Shown piece after piece: positions 22,884 through 33,829 of a DNA stretch of 64,000 bases. The stretch comes from Clitopilus passeckerianus (taxonomy: Eukaryota; Basidiomycota; Agaricomycetes; Agaricales; Entolomataceae). Both the position numbers and the translations under genes were made by a program. Under the pieces are notes generated by a model, which ran no database searches, was not told where the DNA came from, and saw nothing but the letters and a program-made list of their open reading frames with translations. The stretch covers positions 1 through 64,000 of the forward strand of contig CALYLX010000009.1 of assembly GCA_944990035.1 (NCBI GenBank), given 5' to 3'. Each line of letters opens with the position of its first letter. The stretch's first letter is position 1.

Positions 22884-25085
22884 TTTTGCCGCACCACAAT
22901 GTTCGTCGCAATATTGGGCGTTATTGAGATAGCAGAGAGGCTAGAGCAGCGTTGAGGCCACGGGCGATGGTGGAGAAAATAATCTTATCTATATATGGGT
23001 CTGTTGCTCCTCTTGATCATCCGTGTGATACGTGACGACAATCGGATAATGTATTTGGACATCGTCGCATTAGCTCGAAATCCCAGCGGCCGAGTAGATC
23101 GCTCTAGACCTTCCAATACTCCACTGATAGATACCCTGAAAACCCTGGATGGTCAGGAGACATGGAGGAAGTGGCGCCGATAAGGATATAATCGACCGTC
23201 AGCTGAAGGTATCCAAAAGGCAGAACCCTCCCAGAAAGTTGTCCAAAGCCAAGTTTCCCATAAAATTTTACGTCAGATTTGGATCATCTGCTTGGCGAGG
23301 ATTTGCTCTTGGATGCGCCACCAACGGAGGAGAAAGTTTCCAGGCGAATGTACTGTTCCCTACGTATATGTGACATTCAGAGTACCCAAGCCAAGGTGCA
23401 ATGCATTTCTTGAGCTAGCTCTTGCTCCCCTCCGAATTGTCGCCAGTTTGGAGGCAATAGAAGACAATGCGGTCATTGAGTCGGAGAAGATCAACTACCC
23501 TTCCTCTCAATATCGATGGCAACGGCAGGCTTCGGCAGAGTCTTCGAGCCAAAAGAAGGGATCATCGTTCACTTCGGAGAAAATTCAACCTCTCCAACGG
23601 TTACTAGCTCAACTTGCGTAGGCGATACTCTCAGACTGCTGCCGCTGGGTCACACTTCAAGCGACTCGCTGATTTTGGAGAGAGGATCAGAATGTGGAGG
23701 CTTTCGTATGGTGTTCTAACGTCATGGTATGCGCCATTTTTGCTTTGGTGTTCTGAAAGGTTCTGAAGCTCCGAAGTTCGGCAATAGTTCGAGAAATCGA
23801 GTAAAATATTCAAAGGGACGACAATCAACCCCTTTCTGCTCAATACACCAATAGTCTCTCTCCATAAAGGCTGAATTAGGCGACCAAAAAAAATTTTTTG
23901 AACCGAGATTTCCGGTTGGTATTTTGCGTAGCGCCTTGCTCATGGAAGTCTTGCGCCACTTTTACCAGAAGAGATGGCCAAATCAGCATCTGATACTTGT
24001 CTGATACGATACCCGTCGTGGGCGAGCTGTTATGACGTTAATTTCATAGTGGACCAAGGCGAAGATGCAGCCTTTGTATCGTTTGAATACTGATTTCTGA
24101 GCCCTGTGGATAATTCCGACGCATCTGGGAGTCCAGGATCAAGCACTAGGTTGTTCGGGTTTGTCGGAGGCTATTAAATTAACTCTTGAGTACGGTTACA
24201 GGTGCGAAGAAGTGTAAGAACATTCTTCAGGTAGATAGTTAAGGAGGAGTTTTCACCGAGTGATCGTGGATAGGGTGTTAGGTTTCCTATCGTTCCAAGC
24301 TGAATGCAATTTCGGCGTTGGCTTGGGGATGAATATTTTTCTTAGCCACCAGTGCAGTGTACAAAAGTCCCATAGTTCACGTGGGCAGGCCAGTAGTTAT
24401 ATTCGGCGAGTGCCACAATGCATGCAAGAGATTGGTAGTGTAATCGAACCATTTTGTATATTATTATTGGATTGGGAGTGTATGGTTTGATTCAACCAGC
24501 GAGTCATTAGCTTCATTGTGTCAAAGAGTTTCACATTAAGTAGATGAGGTTTGGTGTATTTTTCGATTGAGAATGCGAGAGTGGGCCCAACATACGGCTG
24601 GAACGCCTTTGTGGTGGTGGTCAAAGGACAACATGCGTAAAGCGCGGCTCAGTGCCTGTTCCGGGCTCTGAAAGAATACCCGAATACCGCTGAGCGCCGA
24701 TTGGGCAAGAGGATTCGGACCCTTCTTCCACCATACTTCCATCATCAAGGGGTTTGCTATGTGGATCCTCCTCAATGGACTATACTTGATTGAGGTTGAG
24801 AACACTATCGACGCACTCTTCCCGGATTTCCGAAGAAGAAAGTGCAAAAAGAAACAAGCAAGAATGACAATGCTGTAACGAAAATGGGAAAATTAGAATC
24901 ATGAAAATTGAATCACAGCAGTTCATGTAGGATTCGGTGATCTGTGTATGACGCTGGGAGGTACATAAGGCGGCAGAAGAACACTATAGTTCCTTGAAAT
25001 ATCCTAGGTGTGCTAGGCTGACTTGGTCCTCTGGACGTATCCCTGCTCCCATTTTGCGCTTGGATGGGATTGACAATAGCAGGAC
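22884..25085. other. Gene-free 2.2 kb
   Basis: The longest stretch without a supported gene in the left half. Open frames here are all under 110 codons, overlap each other, and lack splice continuity. A short A-run/T-run palindrome lies at about 23885-23900. No terminal inverted repeats or transposase-like motif were recognised. It could hold decayed mobile DNA that a database search would recognise. Confidence 0.4.
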
Positions 25086-26706
25086 ATGCGAGCCCAGACC
25101 CCGAATACTTCTCTCAGGTGGAACATTTGTGAGCTGACATTTGGTTTCCAAAATATAGCACTGACCTCTTCCAGCAGGATAGGGACTAACTACTTTCAGG
25201 TTGCTTCATTCACGATCCTGATTTATGAGTATTGTGAGTCTCTCCCAGTTCAATACGTTCCGTGGGTTCTCAAGTCTAGTGAAGCCCTTACTTTTCCTGA
25301 AGAGGTACGCCGCAGAACGCTGCTTGGTGGATGTCAGACTCAATCATTAAAAGGTGGAGCGTATCTGGGAGCGACCCATGACTGGTGCCTCTATCCTATT
25401 TCTTCTCAATCGCTATGTCACGCCTCTGCAGTTCATTGTCAGCATAGTCGGTACGTTCACAACATTCACGTCAGGAGGAATAGCCTGTGACCTCCAGCAC
25501 AGCCCATAACGATCCCTCCTGGTCCGAAGCAGTGTGAGTGCGGCCCTGATGTGTGATAATGGGAAGGAGCTAAGTTTCTTTAGTTGTGATCGTTTTGCGC
25601 CATTTCAGGGGATCACGACGATAATCATGATTGCAAGTGAGTTGTAGTCGTTCTCAGACATACTTCAAAGAGCTTAGAGAATTTTACAGTCTGCGAACGT
25701 CAGTGGCGGATTCATCTCTGGCGAACCCACTTTTACTGACATTTATTCACAGTAATTATGATTCTACGTGTTTTTGCACTCTACAAACGCAACCTACCTA
25801 TTTTGACTGGTCTCCTGGCTCTCTGGACGGTTCAAATCATAGTATCGTTTGTCGGGATATCAACTGGACACGGTAGGTTTCTTTTAGGCCTTCGAATCGG
25901 AAAGCTACTAACCCATCCTTCCGACAGCCATTCGGTTCCCGCCCGGTGTAGTTGGTTGCATATTCTCCGGGACAAGTAAAGTCTTTCGTAAGTTTAGCAT
26001 TTCACTTCGACCTCAGGCCTTTTCACTCATATATTTATGCCGCATATGTACTAGCTGCCCTATGGGTAGCACCCCTTGTCACCGATTCTGTCATATTTTT
26101 ATTGACCATTTATAGAGCAAGAGGCTACATAACAATCTCGCCCAATCTTAGGTGCCTTCATCTGACCTATCCACGAGACATCGCCTTAAACTCCCACAGA
26201 ACTTTGAGGGTATTCGTTCGCGATGGCGCCATCTATTTCTTCGTTATTTTTCTTGCCAACTTGCTCAATGTTCTGGTGTACTTCGTGAGCACACAAGTAT
26301 TCTGGCTCTGACTCTGACGATCTTCCTAATTATTCTCTTCCAGCTCTCGCCAGCCCATGGCCTCAGGTCTTTCGGCGCCTCTTTCAGCCAGATAATGACA
26401 TCAATCGTAATTTCTCGTCTGGTCCTGAACCTACGTTCAGGTATGGATGAGGATCTCCAGAATTTGACAGGACAGCTCTTCAGGTTGCCCGGCCTGGGGG
26501 CGGGAATTGTCAATAGGGCGATAGGAGACCTGGGTGGAGAGATAGTTGATTCTCAGGAGAAGAAGCCCCGGATTCCAAGAATCGTGGTTACCACGACGCT
26601 CACGGAGGTGGTTCTTTCTGATGTTGAACGGGGATATAGATCGGACGAGTTTGTGCTGACGGAATTCAGCGAGGACTTCGATTCAACAGAGGGCCATGGA
26701 CAGTAG
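25086..26706 (+). CDS. DUF6533-type seven-helix membrane protein
   Basis: Ten short exons give about 371 aa. The conserved N-terminal block TNYFQVASFTILIYEY, then LTFPEEVERIWERPMTGAS across two introns, is the basidiomycete DUF6533 signature. Further hydrophobic segments (FLLNRYVTPLQFIVSIV, IIMIAIIMILRVFALYKRN, LALWTVQIIVSFVGI, YVLAALWVAPLVTDSVIFLL, GAIYFFVIFLANLLNVLVYF, MTSIVISRLVLNLR) give about seven transmembrane helices. The cytosolic tail holds TTLTEVVLSDVE, frequent in this family. These proteins are strongly expanded in agaricomycetes, with unknown function; a receptor-like role is only suggested by topology. The 5' start is the least certain part: the first 30 codons before TNYF do not match the family. 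Exon 2 is only 20 nt. Confidence 0.82.
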
Positions 26707-26852
26707 TATTATCACGAAGGACATTTAAGATTCGCATGCATTACAACTTTCTACATGTACGATAAAGACCGGACTGTATCACGAACATTGCCATGTAGGT
26801 ATTTCACGGATTGTCCACAATGACGGCCGACGCAAAAAAAATCGTGTTGACT

Positions 26853-28814
26853 TTATATTGCTTTCAGGCCCTCGATCACCCTTCCAACAGCAAACGTCAT
26901 TTTCTCACATCCCCATTGTCCTACGATGCTAACGCCGACAGGAAGCTGGTCACCCGATTGACGGATGGGCATAGGGACACTCAAACCCGGCAAACCGGCC
27001 AAAGAAGCGGGGACTGTCAATACATCCTGAACATAGGTCTGCACCCCATCTTTCGGTGTGGAAGCATCCTCCAAAAGAGGAGCAGTTCGAATGGCAGAAG
27101 GGTGAAGTAGAACATCAATTCCGTCCTGGTGCGATGGTTCGTCAACGGGGTTGGAGGAATCGGGGGTGGCTGAGGAACCACGGTAGTCTGCCACTCGGAA
27201 GGCTGAATCGAAGTCATTCTTGACGAGTTGCCTAACTCGTCTCGCTTGTAGGAAGTAGTTGTCGAAGAGTCTAGAACACAGGCTGAGAAGATTGTATTTG
27301 GGGAAAAAGGTAAGACTTACTCTGCACTGAGAGCATATGTTCCCAATAGGATACGTTTCTGCACTTCACTGCCGAAGCCTTGGCTCCGCGAGTAAGCGTA
27401 TACGTTCCTGGTGGATGTGGTTCCAGGAGGCGCCCGTATGTTTAAACCTGAGGACACAACGTGTCAATGACTACTATCCAAACTATATAATGCCGAACTC
27501 ACCATATTCAACACCGTCATACCTGGCAAGACAGCTGCTTGCTTCGGCACTGGCAAGGACATAGTATGCACTTAAGGCATACTTAGTATTCTTAAGTGAA
27601 ACTGGGACAATTTGAGCACCCCTTGATCGTAATCCCCGTACAGTGGACCGAAATGTGGAGGTTATATCTAAATTGAGTTCTTTGGGGAAGTACTCCTAGA
27701 TGATCGCTGAGCAAAAGTAGAGATTAGAATGAAGCGAGACTGTCCAACCTGTGGTATTCCTATACGCAGACCCTCCAATGACTTCTGAGAGGAGATTCCG
27801 AGGGTGTCTAGGCGTTCATTGGTTGCATCCTGCGCGCGCTTTCGTGCATCTGGTAAGGAGGCAGTGGGATCTTGAGGGTCATACACATTCAGAACGTCTT
27901 CACGAAGGTCGGATTAGTAATGATGCAATGGGTTGGGAAGGGTTACGCTCACCAAAGACCTGCTGGGTAGCGTCAACAGAGGCTGCCAGAACGCCAATAC
28001 AGTCCAAGCCGTCTGCATATGAAACTAGGCCATATCTGCAAGGCTCAAACAAAGGTGAAAGAAAATAAGGGGCAAAACACACCGGCTCAAAAGTCCGTAG
28101 GAAGGCTTCAAGCCAACCACACCGCAATAAGATGCAGGAAGGCGCGTTGAGCCGCCGGTGTCAGTGCCAAGTGCCCTGTTTTACCTCAATAAGTGCATGT
28201 CGATGCGAAGAAGCTGGAGAGCTTACGCATAACACATACCCGCTGCCACAGCTGCAGCACTCCCGCCAGAGCTACCACCTGCTGAGCGATCGGGCTGGGC
28301 CGCTGGAGAGCGGGGATTGACAACTGGACCATGGATTGAATAGGTGTTCAAAGACCTGCATACCAGTTATATCGACTTCACGGGATGGTTTCTAACTGCT
28401 CACCCCATTCCAAATTCGTCGCAGTTCGCTTTTCCAATTATATCTGCTCCTGCCTCTCTCAGCAATTTCACGACGGTCGCGTCATAAGGTGAAGTGAAGT
28501 CTATGATACAGGTGAGCCTCTGCTCCAGTCCCAACTGCCGAAATGTGATTATCACCTCGTAGCATGTGCGAAGAGCACGTTGTAGGCATATCCCGGGTAC
28601 ATATTGAGTCCTTCACGGCGATAGGTACATTCTCGAGTGTTCGGTGCGTTTGACCTGGACTGGTTTCTCGAAGGGGTGGTGGTGGTGAGGTGCAAACAAA
28701 AGCGTTCACGCGACCATTCTGCTCAGTAACCCGTTTCCTACATTCTACAGAGTCCGAATGAAGAGCTCTACGTGTACCGAGAGGTCGTAAGGTAGCCCAT
28801 GACCTCTTGTACAT
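26853..28814 (-). CDS. HER2: Mitochondrial glutamyl-tRNA(Gln) amidotransferase subunit A (GatA/HER2/QRSL1)
   Basis: Catalytic subunit of the GatFAB/GatCAB complex that converts Glu-tRNA(Gln) to Gln-tRNA(Gln) in mitochondria. The amidase-signature triad is visible: lysine in [10 protein letters not shown], the cis-serine in [15 protein letters not shown], and the nucleophile serine in [26 protein letters not shown] spans an intron and, with [14 protein letters not shown], is typical of GatA rather than of general amidases. About ten exons separated by introns of 45-70 nt; the C-terminus [17 protein letters not shown] is conserved. The N-terminus ([20 protein letters not shown]) is basic and fits a mitochondrial targeting peptide. 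It is transcribed head-to-head with the MAK11-like gene with only 148 bp between starts. Confidence 0.92.
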
Positions 28815-28962
28815 GAGCCTCCAGCGCCTTCAAGCCGTTCGAAGTGAGAGGGAAGTTGTTTGCCCTTGGTTGTCTATTGGCAATACAACAAGCTGGGACA
28901 AACACATCTCTACCGCCATCAGAATTTTTTGGACCGGAACCGAGAGCTTGAAGCATTCGAAC
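28815..28962. promoter_or_regulatory. 148-bp bidirectional promoter, GatA and MAK11-like
   Basis: The two start codons face away from each other (28814 minus, 28963 plus). Both products serve translation, so shared control is plausible. The sequence reads open in several frames, but no protein match extends into it. Confidence 0.55.
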
Positions 28963-30729
28963 ATGGCAAAGCACGCTGCAAAACAAGCTGATCTTGGACC
29001 AGCAAAGAAAAAGGCTCGAACGGCCAGAGAGACAGGAAAACACTCGAGAAATGAGCCAAAATTCCGAGTGAAGGGCTCCCCACGGCCAGCACTGAAGTCC
29101 TCAAAGATCAATGTCGAGGCCGAGGAACCACCAAGAAGAGATAAGGGCAAGGGGAAGGCTACAGATCTAAAAGATGACGAGGATACCCTAACACCCACCT
29201 CAAAACCCTTGCAACCGAAGCTAAGGGCAAAGAGCAAAACAAAACCTGTGGAAGCGGAAGCGGCACCCACCCCACTAGCCACAACGTTCAAGATCATCGC
29301 AGGGTCTTACGAAAAGCTACTATATGGATTGGAAGGGACTGTATCTCTGGATAAAACTGCTGCCACCTCTTCGCCAACACCGTATACATTCAATATAAAG
29401 CCGATGTTCATTTTTCCTGCTCATGTTTCCTGCATCAAGGCAGTTGCTGCTTCCCCGCAAGGAGGCAAATGGCTAGCGACAGGAAGCTCGGACGAAATCA
29501 TCAAAGTCTGGGATCTGAGGCGGAGAAAAGAAATTGGAGGGCTCATGCATCATGAAGGTATGCTTGATTCTCCACAATTTCTTTCTGTTGTTATGCTAAT
29601 CCGAAGCTGATATGCAGGTTCAATAACCTCACTTACTTTCCCTTCACGTTCACATCTCCTCTCAACATCCGAGGATGGAACCCTCTGTCTATTCCATGCT
29701 CGTGATTGGTCCGTTCTGCGTACGCTCAAAGGTCATAAAGGCCGTGTCAACTCGGTGTCGGTCCATCCTTCCGGCAAAGTGGCCTTGAGTGTAGGAAGAG
29801 ACAGAATGTTGCGTATGTGGGATCTAATGAGGGGACGAGGGGTAGCGAGTACAAAACTGGGTAAAGAAGGGGAAGTAGTCAGGTGGTCAACTACAGGCGA
29901 CATGTTCGTCGTGCAGTCTGGGTCAAGCCTTGACATTTACACCACGGTATGTTCTAATCCTCCAAATACAGATGGGTATCTTATTCTCTTCGAGAACATG
30001 AAAATATTGCATTCTATAACGCATCCCTCGCGTATACATGATATGCTATTTTTCAAGCCCTCAGCGACAACAACATGCTCCGAAGAACTACAGGACGAAG
30101 TTCTCTTTGTTACTGCAGAAGATAAGCGGGTATCAGTATACAGTATACCCCAAATCACCAACGAAGGCGATGATGACAAGCCCAAACCAAGAATCTTCGC
30201 GGCTCTGGTTGGGCATTCTAATCGGTAAGGTTCTTTGGGCTCTTGATAGACTCATGGTTCTGATATCTTCCTAAGAGTAAAAGCCGTCCAGACCTTGTCA
30301 ATCGCCCTTCCTAAGGTTGTCTCGAGTGATGCCACAATCCCAGCGTCGACAACGGTCATCACGACCATATCTTCGGACGGGAAGATCCATGTCTACGATT
30401 CACATTCTATTCCTTCACCTCCCGAGACAATTGAGGCTGATTTGTACGAAATCTTACCTGCGGTCGTTTATGATACCGAGGGGACAAGGTTGACCTGTCT
30501 TACGCTTGCGGTTGGAGAGATCGAGATGCCTGACACAACGGGTCCGTCTGAAAAGAGGAAGCGAAGTGACAACGATGATGAAGAGGAGGCAGAGGCGAAA
30601 GAAGAAGACGACGAAAAGGCGGCTGAGGACGATGAGCGAGAAGAAAGCGGAGAGGAAGAGAGTGGCGATGAAGTGGAGTGGGGTGGGGTTGAAGTGGACG
30701 AGGAGGAAGAGGTTGAGGAAGCCGATTAA
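28963..30729 (+). CDS. MAK11: WD40 protein, MAK11/PAK1IP1-like, 60S ribosome assembly factor
   Basis: Four exons (28963-29557, 29618-29946, 29995-30224, 30276-30729) give 535 aa. I choose ATG 28963 (MAKHAAKQADLGPAKKKARTA) because a longer in-frame start at 28807 would run into the promoter and adds no conserved residues. After a lysine-rich, probably nuclear/nucleolar N-terminus come FKIIAGSYEKLLYGLEG and HVSCIKAVAASPQGGKWLATG, then WD repeats with GSSDEIIKVWDL, HKGRVNSVSVHPSGKVALSV and GRDRMLRMWDLMRGR, which are the Mak11 family motifs. The C-terminus is a long acidic tail (E/D-rich, 30560-30720), common in nucleolar proteins. Mak11 acts with Rlp24 in early pre-60S particles and antagonises PAK kinases in animals. 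Confidence 0.92.
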
Positions 30730-31235
30730 GGATTCTCGACAGAATTGCAGATTACAAACTCATCGTCTATACCTCAGTATGTGGTCGGGGATCGTGCTGC
30801 AAAATTACAGTTTCCAACCCGTCCAGCTCTGCATGTTTGGCATTGCCATAAATGGGAAGACTCCGAAGAGTCACAAACGCGAAAGCACGTGCCCACCGTC
30901 ACTGGAGCCATTGTCACCGACGCCAGCCAGCACAATTCAATCCTCTACGCTCCAAGCCCGAAGGCTCCTTAGACAGGACCTTGAAGGTCATGATGTTTTC
31001 ATTGCAACTCTCAAGAAGCATTTTTGACTCGCCACCTAATCACCAAGTGAGAAACACTGGGATCCCACAACAGTCCGCTTGGTCGGCCGACTTGCAGCCC
31101 CCGAGAAGGCGCCCTAATTCATGTCAGGCTTAAGAAAGTTGGCAAATATTTTTTCCATGCCTCCATGTCCGGCTTGGTGGGGTTCAGGTGTTTAAAGCTG
31201 CATGCCGTTTGACCATCTTACCTCCAAATGAACTC
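30730..31235. other. Intergenic, MAK11 3' flank and oxidase B distal promoter
   Basis: About 500 bp. Several open frames overlap (30745-31027) but look like chance. The oxidase-family box follows directly at 31236. Confidence 0.4.
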
Positions 31236-31254
31236 ATGAAACTGCCGCAATTGA
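31236..31254 (+). promoter_or_regulatory. Conserved upstream box of oxidase family, copy B
   Basis: ATGAAACTGCCGCAATTGA, identical to copy A over 19 bp, 465 bp upstream of the start of copy B. Confidence 0.55.
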
Positions 31255-31274
31255 CCTTGCCCCAATCATGACGC

Positions 31275-31380
31275 ATCAATTGTGAGTCTAAATCCCAAGG
31301 TATTCTCCACACCTCGTCTGCTGCGCGAATCCATGTCAAAGCATCTCTCTATTCAATTCGCTTCTATCTTTTCTGATGTC
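31275..31380 (+). repeat. Decayed coding-like remnant shared with upstream of oxidase copy C
   Basis: Reads ESKSQGILHTSSAARIHVKA before hitting a stop. The corresponding stretch upstream of copy C (58718-58975, minus) is open much longer. The two therefore descend from one piece that was duplicated together with the oxidase. Confidence 0.5.
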
Positions 31381-31668
31381 GAACTTCCCTGCAGATCTAC
31401 CTTGCACTCAGCTAGCATGGGGCTTTGGGTTATCAAGTTGCGGAAGGCTTCCACGCATGCTCTGGTATGTCGAACCGCACGCCACAAATGTCAAAGGAGA
31501 AGAATCAAACTCAGAAAATGCCTCGGAGTTCCGCGAATATCGACGTCAGTATATGCCAATGATAACCATTAGGTCCTAGAATAGCTCTGGATACTGTGGA
31601 GTGAGTGTCTCATGAATTTAATCTTCCATGGTTGTCGTTGCGGATCTCTATCAACGTCAGTCTGAAGC

Positions 31669-31676
31669 AATAAATA
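31669..31676 (+). promoter_or_regulatory. AATAAATA box upstream of oxidase copy B
   Basis: AATAAATA 43-50 bp upstream of the ATG, inside TCAGTCTGAAGCAATAAATA, which is shared almost base for base with copy C. Confidence 0.5.
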
Positions 31677-31718
31677 GCTTGCAAGGGTCCCAAGCCAAGT
31701 CATATTTTTCTAGTTCCG

Positions 31719-33592
31719 ATGAAGTTCCTCCAGCTTCTTCCGTCGGCATCCCTTGTGGCTGCTAAGCCTTCCTGCAGGTGCATCTTCGGCCAAAAATGCT
31801 GGCCCTCAGACGTGGAATTCCAGAAACTCTCATCTCAAGTCTCTCAGCCACTTCTACGCCCTGTTCCCCCGGAGTCCGCTTGCTATCCTGTATCCAGCCC
31901 CTCTGGAAACTGTACTGATGTACAGGCGAATAGTTTCGATGGCAATTGGCGAGCCGACCAGCCGGGGTCTATGCAGCAAATCAACTTCGAGACGTACACC
32001 TTGAAAAACGGGATCATTAGCGCTTGTTACCGGAATACTACCCTTGGCATTCCATGCGAGCAAGGAAGCATTGCAGTTGCTGGTGTGGACGTGCGTTCTG
32101 ACGCGGACGCTCAAGCAGCTCTCAAGTTTGCTTCTGACCATAATTTGCGCCTAACGATCAAGAATACAGGGTAAGCCATACCTTCCTGTTATCTCCGCCG
32201 TGCTGAATGGAAGGTTTGCAGCCATTGCTACTTGGGACGCAGTACCGCTCGTGGATCTTTCTTCATTTGGACCCACCACCTCAAGAACATTACATACAAC
32301 GAAAGTTTCGTGCCTGCCGGAGCACCCAGCAGTGACACTTACAAAGGCGTGTTCTTCCGCCAATCCTATCCAAATGTACTAATATTGTGCGTCACAGCCA
32401 TTACTCTGGGTGCTGGGGTTCAGTGGCACGAGGCTTACGAAGTTGCTGAACAAAATGGTCGCATCATGGTCGGTGGCATATCGGCCGGAGGGTCAGTTGG
32501 GACTTCAGGTGGCTGGATTCAGGGTGGAGGACACAGCGCACTTGCACCACGACACGGACTAGGTACATTCTCTGATCACTGTCCGGACAAGGATATGATG
32601 CTCATCATTTTATAGGTGTCGACAACGTGTTGGAGTTCACCGTTGTGACTGCCAAAGGACAACAGCTCACTGTCAATGCCCACCAGAACCCTGATTTGTT
32701 TTGGGCCTTGAGGGGTGGTGGTGGCGGCACCTACGCACTGGTCCTTTCTGCCACATTCAAGACCTACGACACCGTTCCTGTTAGCCAGATGCTCTTCAGC
32801 GCAAACTTCACCTCCACTGAAGCTGCGAAATCCGTGTTGACGGAATACACCAAGCTAAATGTGGCCCTCAGCGACACGGGTTGGGGCGGTTATGGCTTTA
32901 TCAGCGCGAAGAACCTCTTGCTCCTCTACGTCGCCCCAAATATCTCTCTTGCAGATGCAAATGCAACGACAGAAGCATTTTTCCAGCACGCTCAGAACGT
33001 TACGGGGGACTCGTATGCCGATCTTCAGAGTAACGGCTCCTACTTCGATTGGTATAGAACTCATTTTGCAGGAGGGGAACAAGTCGTAACAAATGTCGAA
33101 TTGGGGTCGCGTCTCATGTCTCGAGATATGGCTCTTGATGACCCGGAAAAGATCGCGGATATTATGGTCTCCGTTAACGACACTCTTGGAATCAAGTAAG
33201 CCCTTGCGACTTCTTCGTCCCATGTGGTTGCTCACCGTTGAGTTTAGCTTCATTGCAGAAGGCGCCGTCACCAAGGCCGATCCTGAGTCAACTGGCTTGA
33301 ATCCCAACTGGCGTAAATCAGTTGCGCTCATTTACGTTAGTGGTGATTGGCCGGAGGGTACTCCTCTGTCGGTCCTACAGGGAATCCGGCAGCACGTCAG
33401 CAAAACAACGGACATTCTGGATGGTCTTTCTCCTAATTCAGCTACATATCTGATTTCAAGACGTCTTTCTTTGGACCCCATTACAATAAGCTCAAGTCGA
33501 TCAAAGTCAAATACGACCCGAAGTCTCTGTTTGTTGTCCCCGCTGGCGTAGGCTCGGATGATTGGGACGCCGACCTTGATTGTCCAGCCTAA
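31719..33592 (+). pseudogene. BBE-type FAD-linked oxidase copy B, 3' deletion and frameshift
   Basis: Same family and exon plan as copies A and C. Exons: 31719-32171, 32222-32346, 32398-32562, 32616-33195 and 33248 onward. Signal peptide (MKFLQLLPSASLVAAKPSC), FAD histidine motif KNTGHCYLGRSTARG and WIQGGGHSALAPRHGLG are intact. After SPNSATYL (33440-33452) the DNA jumps straight to the codons for DFKTSFFGPHYNK, so the end of exon 5, the whole last intron and the first codons of the last exon (NE, then ASLYER in copy C) are gone. The join shifts the frame and the BBE tail is misread to a stop at 33551; the original stop would be at 33592. The second intron (32347-32397) has a GC donor and is 51 nt and stop-free, so retention keeps the frame. 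Confidence 0.8.
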
Positions 33593-33829
33593 CTTTGCAC
33601 ATATGGACACCAAGGATTCTGATTGGAAGGAACACTAGTTTAGATCGAATGAACACCTTATATACTCTTAATTGCATCTCTTACGATGAACTCATCTATG
33701 ACAAGACCTTGATCGGCGTTTTACATACACGGACGCACCTTGATCTTGACGCTCTGCCAGGTGCACCTCTTCTGATTGGCGATCAGTACTTGAACACCTC
33801 TTTCATCGACGACCACGAGACTAGATGAA

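Noticed and set aside
23885..23900. A-run followed by T-run as a possible transcription or transposon end
   Set aside because: A lone short homopolymer palindrome without target duplications or a partner end is not evidence of a mobile element.
28807..28962. Upstream in-frame ATG of the MAK11-like gene at 28807
   Set aside because: It would overlap the start of GatA on the other strand and adds 52 residues with no similarity to the family; ATG 28963 gives the usual basic N-terminus.
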